From: an uncultured Eubacteriales bacterium
GTDB taxonomy: Bacteria > Bacillota > Clostridia > Peptostreptococcales > Anaerovoracaceae
DNA length: 64,000 nt
Direction of reading: 5' to 3'
Assembly (NCBI GenBank): GCA_910583765.1
Contig: CAJTYS010000018.1
Coordinates: 1-64,000, forward strand
The notes below the pieces were generated by a model. It did no database searches, was not told the origin of the DNA, and saw only the letters and a program-made list of their open reading frames with translations. A program made the position numbers and the translations under genes. Numbering within the stretch: the stretch's first letter is position 1; each line of letters starts with the position of its first letter. Positions 1-8,313 of the stretch are shown piece after piece.

Positions 1-368
1 CCTTTCGTAGCGGCTTTTCGCTCAAGCAGCGATTTGAAGGACACGCCCATGTATGACGGAACCTGCACATCCTCTTTTGAGACCGGCAGGATATCGTCGA
101 ACCCAGTGAGCTCGAAGACCTCCATGAGCGATCTGGATATCTTTGTGATATCCATCCTGCCCTCGCCCATCCTGCTCTGGCATATCATCAGCTCTCTGAC
201 ACCTGCTGCCGAAATATATTCCAGTTCCGACAGATCCAGTACGAGCTGTTCTTTTTCCGGATCGATCTCGTCCATTGCTTCACGGAGATACGGAGCGGTA
301 TTGACTTCCAGCCTTCCTCTCAATCTTAGGGTAACGGTGCTTCCACTTCTGCTTTCAAAAATTCTCAT
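1..368 (-). CDS. STAS-domain protein (anti-sigma factor antagonist type), 3' end off window
   Basis: This reading frame runs off the left edge of the window. It starts at an ATG (complement 366-368) preceded by a GGAGG ribosome site. About 122 residues are visible. They read as a STAS domain of the SpoIIAA/anti-anti-sigma type: an N-terminal beta strand pair (VTLRLRGRLEV), then LVLDLSELEYISAAGVREL, the conserved strand-loop-helix. In SpoIIAA the loop is DSSG and its first serine is phosphorylated by the partner anti-sigma kinase; here the loop is SAAG, so that serine is an alanine. The domain could bind a partner but probably is not switched by phosphorylation in the classical way. Cytosolic by inspection. 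Whether other domains follow cannot be seen. Confidence 0.75.
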   Translation of the reverse strand, partial: MRIFESRSGSTVTLRLRGRLEVNTAPYLREAMDEIDPEKEQLVLDLSELEYISAAGVRELMICQSRMGEGRMDITKISRSLMEVFELTGFDDILPVSKEDVQVPSYMGVSFKSLLERKAATK

Positions 369-483
369 GACATTTTCCTCCCGAGGATCAGATATATTTG
401 CGTTTGATCTATCCATTATATCAGATATATCACTGGCCGTCAGCTTATGGAGATATATTTTTCTGTGGCAGCTTTACGGAGCT

Positions 484-666
484 AAAAAGTTGGGGTACGC
501 TCTAAAGCTATTCATTCGGTTCGCAATTACCAAAGGGGTTGTGATTTACGGACTTGAACTGATGATGGCGCTCTTTGAAAGCGCACCTGTTCCGCTGTTT
601 GCTTTTGCGGGAGAGCCGACACAGCAGATAGGAGAAATTTTTAATCTGTTCAAAAAATGTTACTAA
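484..666 (+). pseudogene. Possible remnant of a conjugative-element membrane protein (VirB6/TrbL-like)
   Basis: The last 60 or so codons of an open frame ending at 666 read as FIRFAITKGVVIYGLELMMALF plus a short tail. This resembles the transmembrane stretch of VirB6/TrbL-like proteins of clostridial conjugative elements, where a phrase such as 'K-x-V-V-x-Y-G-x-E-L-M-x-A-L-F' is common. The upstream part of the frame is simply antisense to the STAS gene, so any real protein is gone. The similarity is from memory of the family and is short; treat it as a hint of an old element scar. Confidence 0.25.
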
Positions 667-696
667 AATAATTTCAAAAAAATTACAAAGAAAATA

Positions 697-725
697 TTGA
701 CATTAATACTAAAAAGTGCTAACAT
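697..725 (+). promoter_or_regulatory. Sigma-A promoter for the thioredoxin-like/exported protein operon
   Basis: TTGACA at 697-702 and TAACAT at 720-725 are separated by 17 bp. It is the only strong promoter before the gene at 787 and would yield a leader of about 55 nt. Confidence 0.7.
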
Positions 726-786
726 ACGATTACAGCAGCTGCAATACCGAGAAAAAAGGGGAAAATAAACAGGAAAGGAGGTGCGC

Positions 787-1227
787 ATGAGACGCTATTG
801 CAAATGCCTGTTGACTGCAATGACAATCATTTTGGGAATCTGCGGTTTATCCTGGTACAATGCGCAGCAGGAACTGTCAAAAGGGGACAGATGGATCAAG
901 GAAATTTCCAGGCAGCAGCTGGATCAGATGTTTGCCGAGGAATCAGACTTTTTCCTATATGTGGGCAGACCTACCTGCCCAGACTGCCAAGCGTTCTACC
1001 CAGTATTGGAAGAAATCGTTTCTGCCAGGGGCAAAAGGATTTACTATTACAATACAGAAGTGAAAGCCAGCGAGAAACGCAAAATGAGGGCATATGTGGA
1101 AAATTTGGGGATCGATGAGATCCCTATGGTCCTGCAAGTGGAGCAGGGAAAGATCAAGGCCCACTATAACGGACAAAGAGACAAAGACATTGAGGATTTT
1201 TCAAAAGAACTAAAAAAAGGAGATTAA
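787..1227 (+). CDS. Membrane-anchored thioredoxin-like protein, bacteriocin-accessory (PedC/BrcD) type
   Basis: The start at ATG 787 is chosen because AGGAGG (776-781) is ideally spaced; an upstream GTG at 781 overlaps that site. The protein has 146 residues: a single N-terminal hydrophobic anchor (CLLTAMTIILGICGLSWY) and then an exported thioredoxin fold with the active-site motif CPDC (in GRPTCPDCQAFYP) and the cis-proline loop IDEIPMV. Small thioredoxins with this 'GRPTCxxC' signature are typical of bacteriocin transport accessory proteins (PedC/BrcD group), which help form disulfides in exported peptides. It is the first gene of a three-gene unit, 4 bp before an exported protein that carries two cysteines in its C-terminal module. 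The role as its disulfide helper is inference. A general extracytoplasmic thiol-disulfide role is the alternative. Confidence 0.75.
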   Translation: MRRYCKCLLTAMTIILGICGLSWYNAQQELSKGDRWIKEISRQQLDQMFAEESDFFLYVGRPTCPDCQAFYPVLEEIVSARGKRIYYYNTEVKASEKRKMRAYVENLGIDEIPMVLQVEQGKIKAHYNGQRDKDIEDFSKELKKGD

Positions 1228-1231
1228 TGAG

Positions 1232-2266
1232 ATGACAAGAAAAAGAGAACTTAGAGTTACAGCAATCGCGATATCACTGATGATCAGTTTCGCGGCAGCA
1301 TCAGAACCGTTTGCCTTTGCAGGGACAAGCTCTGAATGTGAGCAAGAAGAAGCATTGGCAGAAACGATCGAAGAGATCACAGGGACAGATAACATCAATA
1401 CGGACGTTTATTCCACAGATAAAAACGCTGCGGTCGCAGATGGCTTGGACGCAGAGATCACCATTCCAAAAGACGGCGAAGAGGCAGTCATTGTAGATGA
1501 TGGGGAAGGCACCGCATTGGAAATGTTCCTTCCTCAAGAGGCAGAAAATGCTGAAGGAACCCTTACGGATGACGGGACGATCGTCTATGAGAATCAGAAT
1601 GACAGCGCAGCCATCGGCGTGCAGCCGCTCCAGGAAACAGTGGCAGGCGTAAATTTCGAGAGTGTCAGGACCACCATTTGCATTGCGGACGCGAACGCGG
1701 CCAAAGAGTACGACTTCCAATTCGATTTGAAAGAAGGGCAAAAACTGGTGACAGCAGCCGACTATTTGGGAGAGGAATATGATACGGGCGAAGTCTACGT
1801 AGTGGATGACAATGAAGAAATTCAATACGTGATCGACCCGGCATGGGCAAAGGACGCCAATGGTGATGCTGTGGAAACGCATTATGAAGTATCAGAAAAC
1901 ACATTGACCCAAGTAACGAACTTTGATGAAAACACAGCGTTTCCTGTAGTGGCGGATCCAACGGCCTGGCAGGTGACAAGATGCGCGGGAGCCATATCCT
2001 GGGCAGTGGGCAGTGCGATTTTCAGCGTGGCAAAGCTGGCAAAAGTCAAAAAATATATCAAAGCCATGGGTGGGGTGAAAAAGTCAGCGAAGAAATACAT
2101 CGCAGCCATTAAATCCGCAAAAAAGCAAGCTCAAAAAGAAGGCAGCAAGAATTGGCGCAAATACTTGAAACGTAAGAGCATTGCCAGTCAATTCGGCTCA
2201 TCCCTGCTGGGATTCGCCAGCGTCGTGTCAGGGGTTGACCAAATCATGAACAAATGCAATTTCTGA
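1232..2266 (+). CDS. Large exported protein with cationic, hydrophobic C-terminal module (candidate bacteriocin precursor or toxin)
   Basis: The 344-residue product has a clear signal peptide (RKREL, hydrophobic core, cleavage near AFA/GTSS). Residues about 30-250 are acidic and beta-rich, with the phrases TDDGTIVYENQND, DPAWAKDANGDAVETHYEV and FPVVADPTAW; a 'PVVADP' phrase ending a similar region occurs in exported proteins of Gram-positive bacteria, chiefly Actinobacteria, as far as I recall. The last about 95 residues change character: a hydrophobic stretch (GAISWAVGSAIFSVAKLAKV), a very lysine-rich helix and a glycine/serine-rich hydrophobic end (SSLLGFASVVSGVDQ). Two cysteines (in TRCAG and NKCNF) bracket this module. 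Flanked by a thioredoxin-like gene and a small three-helix membrane protein, it looks like an antimicrobial protein released from a scaffold. Function is not known; the bacteriocin reading is inference. Confidence 0.7.
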   Translation: MTRKRELRVTAIAISLMISFAAASEPFAFAGTSSECEQEEALAETIEEITGTDNINTDVYSTDKNAAVADGLDAEITIPKDGEEAVIVDDGEGTALEMFLPQEAENAEGTLTDDGTIVYENQNDSAAIGVQPLQETVAGVNFESVRTTICIADANAAKEYDFQFDLKEGQKLVTAADYLGEEYDTGEVYVVDDNEEIQYVIDPAWAKDANGDAVETHYEVSENTLTQVTNFDENTAFPVVADPTAWQVTRCAGAISWAVGSAIFSVAKLAKVKKYIKAMGGVKKSAKKYIAAIKSAKKQAQKEGSKNWRKYLKRKSIASQFGSSLLGFASVVSGVDQIMNKCNF

Positions 2267-2282
2267 TCAGGAGGAGAAAAAC

Positions 2283-2537
2283 ATGAATACCTTTAGCCTT
2301 TTAAAAAAGCTGCTGTTCATAGCAGCGGTAGTCAGCATAGCAGCGCTGTTTTTCACTAGGAGCGAAGCGATTCAATACATATGCTTTGCCATTCTCATGC
2401 TGCTCTTTGCGATCAATGCGACAGAGGACTACAAAAAGGAAAAGAAACGATTTTCGCTCACCTTAGCGATTTTGTGCTATGTCATATGCTTGCTGCAGAT
2501 GGCGCTCTTCACAGGCATGGTCCTCCAGCTCCAATAG
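2283..2537 (+). CDS. Small three-helix membrane protein (candidate immunity protein)
   Basis: This 84-residue protein starts 16 bp after the exported protein, with GGAGGA ahead of the ATG. It has three hydrophobic segments (roughly residues 8-25, 29-45 and 59-82) with a lysine-rich loop (DYKKEKKRF) between the second and third. I do not recognise a family. Small multi-helix membrane proteins directly after an exported cationic peptide gene are often immunity proteins, which is the inference here. No promoter separates it from the upstream gene, so it should be co-transcribed. Confidence 0.65.
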   Translation: MNTFSLLKKLLFIAAVVSIAALFFTRSEAIQYICFAILMLLFAINATEDYKKEKKRFSLTLAILCYVICLLQMALFTGMVLQLQ

Positions 2538-2718
2538 CTAGACAACATGGAAAGCAGGATCAATGTATAACCCTTCATGATCAAAAACAGCGGACCTATC
2601 AAATCGAGAAGGCGCATGGATCAAACATGTGTCTTCTCAGATCTGGATTCAAAAGTCATCCATTGCAGGAGTTCAGAAATTTTCAGCATAGTGAAAGCCC
2701 GAAAAACACAACCGAGTC

Positions 2719-2766
2719 TTGCGGGACAGCTGATTTTGTCGTATACTTTAATATGAGGACAAAATC
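2719..2766 (+). promoter_or_regulatory. Promoter with overlapping 9-bp palindrome upstream of xpaC-telA
   Basis: TTGCGG (2719-2724) and TATACT (2742-2747) are 17 bp apart. A perfect 9-bp inverted repeat, GATTTTGTC (2732-2740) and GACAAAATC (2758-2766), with a 17-bp spacer, brackets the -10 and start point. No U-run follows, so an operator is more likely than a terminator. Confidence 0.5.
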
Positions 2767-2782
2767 AAGGATGTGAGGGTAT

Positions 2783-4021
2783 ATGGATTTAAGAGGATTT
2801 ACAGATTTAGGAAGCAACATAGGAAGACGAGTCAACGATGCGATTTACCATATGAACTTCGATCAATTGAGCCGGGATATCCGAAGGGAAGTTGATCAGG
2901 CGTTTTCCGGCGGCTCGGATCCTGTCCATGGAAATGGCGGGATCAACGGGAAATTGTATCACGGTGATGAAGAACAGGCAAAAACAGATCCATTGCGTTT
3001 CAAATTATATAAAGGAGAGCAGGGTGGAAGCGCCGTGTCACCTATGAGTCCTATGAGCATGGGACGGAAAGAACCTGGAAAGGCTTCTGGGATCGCTATG
3101 ATGATCATCGGATATGTCTTGGCAGGAACATTCGGAGCAGCAGCCCTTTCCATGGGGATCTTGGGCGCGACCATGACCTCAATAGGGACCATACCGGCAA
3201 CTGTTTTGGGAGCCGGAGCAGGTGGAATGGCGATTCCTTTTGCCGCAGGCTTGATTTTAGCTGTGGTGGGAACGAAACGCTGCGGGCTGGTGAATCGCTT
3301 TCGCAAGTATAAAACTGTGTTAGAGGGAAAGTCGTTTTGCGCCATCGGAGAACTGGCGGGCAGAGTAGGAAAAAGCCCTAGATTCGTAGTCAAGGATTTG
3401 CAAAAGATGACAGAAAAAGGATTTTTCCCAGAGGGCCATATTGATGACCACCGCACATGTTTTATCCAAACCGATGAAATGTACCAGCAGTATCTTCAGG
3501 CACGGGACAGTGCGGCAGCGGCCGGAAAAGAGACGCGAAATCAGACCCGGTCTGATGCTTTCACCGAAAAAAATGACCCCATGGAGCAAGTGATTCGGGA
3601 GGGCGAATCCTATATTAAAACCATCAGAGAAGCTAATGACGCAATCTATAATCAAGAAATTTCCGAGAAGCTTTATCGGATGGAACGGATCGTAAGGAAG
3701 ATTTTCGAGTATGTGAAGCAAAGACCGGAGCAAGTGGATCAGCTCCGCCGTTTCATGAATTATTATATGCCAACTACGGAAAAATTGGTGAATGCCTACA
3801 GGCAGTTAGATGAGCAGAGCGTGCAGGGCGAAAACATGACGAAAGCAAAACAAGAAATCGCCCAAACATTGGATACCATCAATGAAGCATACGAAAAAAT
3901 GTACGACAGTATGTATGTGGATGTTGCCATGGATGTGTCCAGCGATATCGCTGTGCTAAAAACATTGTTCGCACAGGAAGGACTCACAGAAGATGATTGG
4001 ATGGATGGAGGTAAAGGATGA
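2783..4021 (+). CDS. xpaC: XpaC-like protein (5-bromo-4-chloroindolyl phosphate hydrolysis family)
   Basis: The 412-residue protein begins with a polar region rich in glycine, has two hydrophobic segments in the middle (about 105-165: GIAMMIIGYVLAGTFGAAAL and an AGAGGMAIPFAAGLILAVVG-type stretch), and ends in a long helical cytosolic domain. This, and the position directly before telA (4-bp overlap, ATGA at 4018-4021), match the XpaC/YceN family that pairs with TelA-like proteins in Bacillus and Clostridia. The name comes from a colour phenotype on indolyl phosphate; the true molecular role is unsettled and probably concerns envelope stress. Annotation rests on architecture and neighbour, so the family is fairly sure and the function is not. 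Confidence 0.75.
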   Translation: MDLRGFTDLGSNIGRRVNDAIYHMNFDQLSRDIRREVDQAFSGGSDPVHGNGGINGKLYHGDEEQAKTDPLRFKLYKGEQGGSAVSPMSPMSMGRKEPGKASGIAMMIIGYVLAGTFGAAALSMGILGATMTSIGTIPATVLGAGAGGMAIPFAAGLILAVVGTKRCGLVNRFRKYKTVLEGKSFCAIGELAGRVGKSPRFVVKDLQKMTEKGFFPEGHIDDHRTCFIQTDEMYQQYLQARDSAAAAGKETRNQTRSDAFTEKNDPMEQVIREGESYIKTIREANDAIYNQEISEKLYRMERIVRKIFEYVKQRPEQVDQLRRFMNYYMPTTEKLVNAYRQLDEQSVQGENMTKAKQEIAQTLDTINEAYEKMYDSMYVDVAMDVSSDIAVLKTLFAQEGLTEDDWMDGGKG

Positions 4022-5160
4022 GCGATTTTAACACGGATTTTAATTTTGGACAAGCACCACAGCCACAAACGCAGGAAGTAAAAGAGCAGACCGCGGTTCA
4101 GACCAGGAGTTTGACTGCGGAGGAAGAGTATGCGACCTATCCTTTGAGCGAAACAGAGCGGCAGCAGGTAGAAGAATTTTCAAAGAAAATCGACCTCTAT
4201 GACAGTCAGACTGTGCTCCAATACGCTTCTGGCACGCAAAAGCAGATCGCGGATTTTTCAGAGCAAGCCTTAGAAAATGTCAAAACAAAGGATTTCGGTG
4301 AAGTAGGAGAAACTCTTGCTAGAGTCATCGGTGAGCTGAAAAATTTCGATGCGGAAGAAGAGAAAAAGGGCATACGGGGATTCTTTAAAAAGAACATGAA
4401 CAAACTGTCTGCCATGAAGATTCGCTATGAAAAGGCGGAGACCAACATTGAAAACATATGCAAGACTTTAGAGGGCCATCAGATTCAGCTGATGAAGGAC
4501 GCGGCCATGCTGGACAAAATGTATGAAATCAATGAAGATTATTTCAAACAGCTGACCATGTATATCATAGCAGGGAAGAGAAAACTGGAATATGCGAAAG
4601 ATGCCGAACTTCCAGCAATGATGTCCAGGGCAAAGGCCACGAAGCTGAGCGAAGATCTGAACAAGGCGAACGATTATGCGTCTTTGATCGCCAGGTTTGA
4701 AAAGAAGATTTATGACCTGGAATTGACTAGAACCATAGCCATGCAGACTGCGCCGCAGATCAGGCTGATCCAGAACAACGATGTTTTAATGTCAGAAAAG
4801 ATCCAATCCATGCTGGTCAATACCGTACCGCTGTGGAAAAATCAGATGGTCATTGCCTTAGGCGTGGAACACTCCAATAAAGCGGCCCAGGCGCAGAGGG
4901 CAGTGACAGACATGACAAACGAATTGCTGCGGAAAAACGCTGAAACACTGAAAACAGCCACTGTGACCACCGCAAAAGAGATGGAGCGGGGCATCGTTGA
5001 CGTGGAAACTTTGGAACATACCAATGAACTCTTGCTCTCCACCATCGATGAAGTGATGCAGATCCAGGAAGAAGGCAGGCAAAAACGAGAAGCTGCGGAG
5101 GGTGTGCTGCTGAAAATGGAAAATGATTTGAAGCAAAAGCTTTTGGAGATCAATGCCTAA
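4018..5160 (+). CDS. telA: Toxic anion resistance protein, TelA family
   Basis: The 380-residue, almost wholly alpha-helical, soluble protein has the TelA family look: an N-terminal disordered segment, YPLSETERQQVEEFSKKIDLYDSQ, then long heptad-like helices with the phrases GFFKKNMNKLSAMKIRYEKAE, MDKMYEINEDYFKQLTMYIIAGK and QTAPQIRLIQNNDVLMSEKIQ, the last being the most conserved part of the family. TelA proteins were named for tellurite resistance but are widespread and act, usually with an XpaC-like partner, in tolerance to envelope-active agents. It is translationally coupled to the upstream gene. No terminator is evident before the repeat array at 5194. Confidence 0.85.
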   Translation: MSDFNTDFNFGQAPQPQTQEVKEQTAVQTRSLTAEEEYATYPLSETERQQVEEFSKKIDLYDSQTVLQYASGTQKQIADFSEQALENVKTKDFGEVGETLARVIGELKNFDAEEEKKGIRGFFKKNMNKLSAMKIRYEKAETNIENICKTLEGHQIQLMKDAAMLDKMYEINEDYFKQLTMYIIAGKRKLEYAKDAELPAMMSRAKATKLSEDLNKANDYASLIARFEKKIYDLELTRTIAMQTAPQIRLIQNNDVLMSEKIQSMLVNTVPLWKNQMVIALGVEHSNKAAQAQRAVTDMTNELLRKNAETLKTATVTTAKEMERGIVDVETLEHTNELLLSTIDEVMQIQEEGRQKREAAEGVLLKMENDLKQKLLEINA

Positions 5161-5169
5161 AGCAGAAGG

Positions 5170-5383
5170 TTGCCTCATGGATAGCAGCTGTGGTATAATG
5201 AACGCAGTTGATTACTACGGCGTTGCCGTAAGGAAGCGTTCATTGAATTGCGGCTAGGGATTGTTTTTCAAAGGTAAGCCGCAGTATAATGGATGCAATG
5301 ATTGGAAAACGGCGTTGCCGCGAGGAAGCATCCATTGAATTGCGAATTAGGATTGTATTTTCAGCGGAGATTCGCAGTATAAC
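5170..5383 (+). repeat. Tandem promoter/double-hairpin repeat upstream of pyrH
   Basis: Two full units of 91 and 93 bp (from -10 boxes at 5194 and 5285) and a partial third (from 5378). Each unit begins with TATAAT or TATAAC preceded at 18-19 bp by a TTG-type -35 box (TTGCCT 5170, TTGTTT 5261, TTGTAT 5353). In each full unit, hairpin 1 (5197-5244; 5288-5336) encloses the constant ACGGCGTTGCCG core, and hairpin 2 (5250-5282; 5342-5375) spans the next -35. The arms differ between units but remain complementary: AATGAACGC/GCGTTCATT against AATGGATGC/GCATCCATT, and GCGGCT/AGCCGC against GCGAAT/ATTCGC. These paired changes imply that the structure is selected. It lies 33 bp before the pyrH start and would drive the operon from three promoters. 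Confidence 0.75.
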
Positions 5384-5394
5384 AAATGCGATGA

Positions 5395-6120
<726 letters not shown>

Positions 6121-6153
6121 CAAACACACAAGTAGAAAACAGGAGGAACGAAA

Positions 6154-6711
6154 ATGAGTAACAAGGGACCGGAAGTTCTGGAAACGAAAATTGAAAAAAG
6201 TCTGTCTCTTTTAAAGGAAGAGCTGGCTACTGTAAGAGCTGGAAAAGCTAACGCGGCGCTGGTTGACCGTGTCATGGTGGATTACTATGGCACGCCGACA
6301 CCGCTGAAAAGCTTGGCGAATATTTCAGTGCCAGAGCCAAGGACGCTGTTAATTTCGCCATTTGATCCAAAAGCCATCCCAGAGATCGAAAAAGGCATCA
6401 ATATCGCGGATATCGGCATTAATCCGGCTAACGATGGAAAAGTTGTCCGTCTCACCATTCCGCAGGTAACAGAAGAGCGCAGAAAAGAACTGACAAAGAC
6501 AGTGAAAAAAATCGGTGAAGAAACAAAAGTCGCGATTCGGAACCTGAGAAGAGATGCCAATGATGATCTGAAAAAGGCACAGAAAAACGGCGACCTGACA
6601 GAGGATGACTTGAAAGAAGAATTGGACAATGTGCAGAAAATCATAGACAAAGCAGTCAAGGGCGTAGACGAACTTGTGGCAAACAAAGAAAAAGAAATCA
6701 TGGAAGTATAA
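6154..6711 (+). CDS. frr: Ribosome recycling factor
   Basis: RRF works with EF-G to split the post-termination ribosome. The 185-residue length is standard. Signature segments are KELATVRAGKAN-like (KEELATVRAGKANAALVD), the VDYYGTPTPLKSLANISVPEPRTLLISPFD hinge region near residues 45-75 and the C-terminal helix (NVQKIIDKAVKGVDEL). A strong AGGAGG ribosome site lies before ATG 6154, 33 bp after pyrH, so the two are co-transcribed. Nothing unusual is seen. Confidence 0.97.
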   Translation: MSNKGPEVLETKIEKSLSLLKEELATVRAGKANAALVDRVMVDYYGTPTPLKSLANISVPEPRTLLISPFDPKAIPEIEKGINIADIGINPANDGKVVRLTIPQVTEERRKELTKTVKKIGEETKVAIRNLRRDANDDLKKAQKNGDLTEDDLKEELDNVQKIIDKAVKGVDELVANKEKEIMEV

Positions 6712-6752
6712 ATGCCGGTTGCTTTGGAAGGATAGAATAACAATAAACGCTT

Positions 6753-6786
6753 ACAGATGTGGCTCCTTTTGGCCACATCTGTTTCA
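6753..6786 (+). terminator. Stem-loop between frr and uppS (weak terminator or attenuator)
   Basis: A perfect 11-bp stem, ACAGATGTGGC (6753-6763) and GCCACATCTGT (6772-6782), with an 8-nt loop, is followed by only three T residues. It ends 16 bp before the uppS start. It may partially terminate or stabilise the pyrH-frr message. Confidence 0.5.
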
Positions 6787-6798
6787 TAGGGGACGATT

Positions 6799-7521
6799 AT
6801 GCTAGATAAAGACCGTATGCCCGTTCATGTGGCCATTATCATGGATGGAAACGGAAGATGGGCCAAAAAGCGGAACCTGCCCAGAGTGGCAGGCCACAAC
6901 GCAGGGATGAAGACTATGAAGAAAATCGTGGATCATTCCGACAAACTAGGGATCCAGTACCTGACTGTGTATGCTTTTTCCACAGAAAACTGGAAGCGTT
7001 CTATCGCAGAAGTGACAGGGATCTTCAAACTGCTGGTGACTTATGTGAACAGCGAACTGCAGGAACTGATTGACAACAATGTGAAAGTTAAAGTCCTGGG
7101 AGATTATTCCAACATACCAGAAGACGCGAAAAAAAGCCTGGAGCGGACTTTGGAGCAAACAAAGGATAATACAGGACTCCAGTTCAATATTGCCCTGAAT
7201 TACGGCGGCAGGGATGAGATACAGAAAGCCATGCGAGCCATTGGAGAAGAGATCGCACAAGGAAGGCGCAGACCAGAGGAAATCACGGAGGAACTCATAG
7301 GAGCATATTTGTTCACTGGAAGCAGGCAAGCTGACGCACCGGATCCGGAGCTAGTGATCCGCACCAGCGGGGAGATTCGGTTGTCCAATTTTCTATTGTG
7401 GCAGTCTGCTTACAGTGAATTAGTGTTCACCGATGTGCTGTGGCCGGATTTCACGCCGGAAGAATATGAAAAAGCCATTTGCCAGTATCAAGGCAGGCAG
7501 CGGCGGTTTGGCGGGAGGTAA
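6799..7521 (+). CDS. uppS: Isoprenyl (undecaprenyl) diphosphate synthase
   Basis: The enzyme adds cis isoprene units to farnesyl diphosphate to make the C55 lipid carrier for peptidoglycan. The 240-residue protein has the catalytic phosphate-binding motif MDGNGRWAKKR at residues 14-24, the substrate helix YAFSTENWKRS, and the C-terminal signature RTSGEIRLSNFLLWQSAYSE with the downstream WPDF. Its last codons contain the GGGAGG ribosome site of cdsA, so the two are coupled. It also supplies a user of the isoprenoids made by the dxr and ispG products encoded downstream. Confidence 0.96.
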   Translation: MLDKDRMPVHVAIIMDGNGRWAKKRNLPRVAGHNAGMKTMKKIVDHSDKLGIQYLTVYAFSTENWKRSIAEVTGIFKLLVTYVNSELQELIDNNVKVKVLGDYSNIPEDAKKSLERTLEQTKDNTGLQFNIALNYGGRDEIQKAMRAIGEEIAQGRRRPEEITEELIGAYLFTGSRQADAPDPELVIRTSGEIRLSNFLLWQSAYSELVFTDVLWPDFTPEEYEKAICQYQGRQRRFGGR

Positions 7522-7523
7522 AG

Positions 7524-8312
7524 ATGAAAACAAGAATTTTGTCAGGGCTGATCATGGTGCCTTTGCTGGCAGTCTTATATTTTGGGAACTACGTGCTCAT
7601 GGCCGCCTGCTTTATCATTGGAGTCATGGCGGTCAGGGAGTTTTACCACGGATTTGAAGCCATGGGCATTAAACCATGCTATATCGCGGCCTACGCAGCG
7701 ATTCTCGGTCTTTATGCCATCAATATGTTCACAAAAGATTATCACTGGTACATGGTATGGTTTTTTGGATGCGTACTCATCAGTCTCTTGTATTTGTTCA
7801 AGATCGAAGAGCGAAAACTGGAAGATGGCCTGGCTACGTTGACAGGGATTTTCTATGTGGTGTTTTTTTCCTATCATGTGCTTTTAGTAGATCAGACAGG
7901 CGAATATTCCATCTTGGTATGGCTGATTGTGCTGACTGCTTTTGGCACGGATATTATGGCTTATTTTTCAGGTGTGTTTTTAGGGAAACACAAGCTCTGC
8001 CCAAAGATCAGTCCGAAAAAGACCATAGAAGGCTCTGTCGGGGGCATTCTGGGAAGCATGATCCTCTGCGGCGTGTTCAGTTGGCTGGTCATTCCAAGGC
8101 TTTTCGTCCACTGTCTGATCATCGGTTTTTTTGGCGGGATCGTTTCTCAGTTTGGTGATTTGACGGCATCGATCTTTAAGAGGAAGATGGGGATTAAGGA
8201 TTACGGAAACCTGATCCCGGGACATGGCGGCATTTTGGATCGATTTGACAGCGTGCTGTTTACAGCGCCGATGGTTTATTACTATATCATCCTAGTATTG
8301 GAGTGGGTCTGA
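7524..8312 (+). CDS. cdsA: Phosphatidate cytidylyltransferase
   Basis: It makes CDP-diacylglycerol from phosphatidate and CTP in the membrane, the branch point of phospholipid synthesis. The start is ATG 7524, two bases after the uppS stop and preceded by GGGAGG; longer upstream forms would lie inside uppS. The 262 residues form about seven or eight hydrophobic helices. The C-terminal family signature is present: GDLTASIFKRKMGIKD followed by PGHGGILDRFDS, with the metal-binding acidic residues intact. The dxr start follows the stop by one base. Confidence 0.95.
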   Translation: MKTRILSGLIMVPLLAVLYFGNYVLMAACFIIGVMAVREFYHGFEAMGIKPCYIAAYAAILGLYAINMFTKDYHWYMVWFFGCVLISLLYLFKIEERKLEDGLATLTGIFYVVFFSYHVLLVDQTGEYSILVWLIVLTAFGTDIMAYFSGVFLGKHKLCPKISPKKTIEGSVGGILGSMILCGVFSWLVIPRLFVHCLIIGFFGGIVSQFGDLTASIFKRKMGIKDYGNLIPGHGGILDRFDSVLFTAPMVYYYIILVLEWV

Positions 8313-8313
8313 G

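Larger units (their letters stand above)
369..786. other. Gap holding a decayed fragment and a promoter
   Basis: No convincing complete gene lies between the STAS gene and the thioredoxin-like gene, which are divergent. The stretch holds the STAS ribosome site, a possible remnant of a conjugation gene (484-666) and a good sigma-A promoter (697-725) for the rightward operon. Confidence 0.6.

Noticed and set aside
34..480. Rightward open frame at the left edge
   Set aside because: It is antisense to the STAS gene, which has a ribosome site and a clear domain; only the last part (484-666) resembles a protein.
2381..2776. Rightward open frame overlapping the three-helix protein gene
   Set aside because: It overlaps a better gene out of frame, has no ribosome site and its product has mixed, low-complexity composition.
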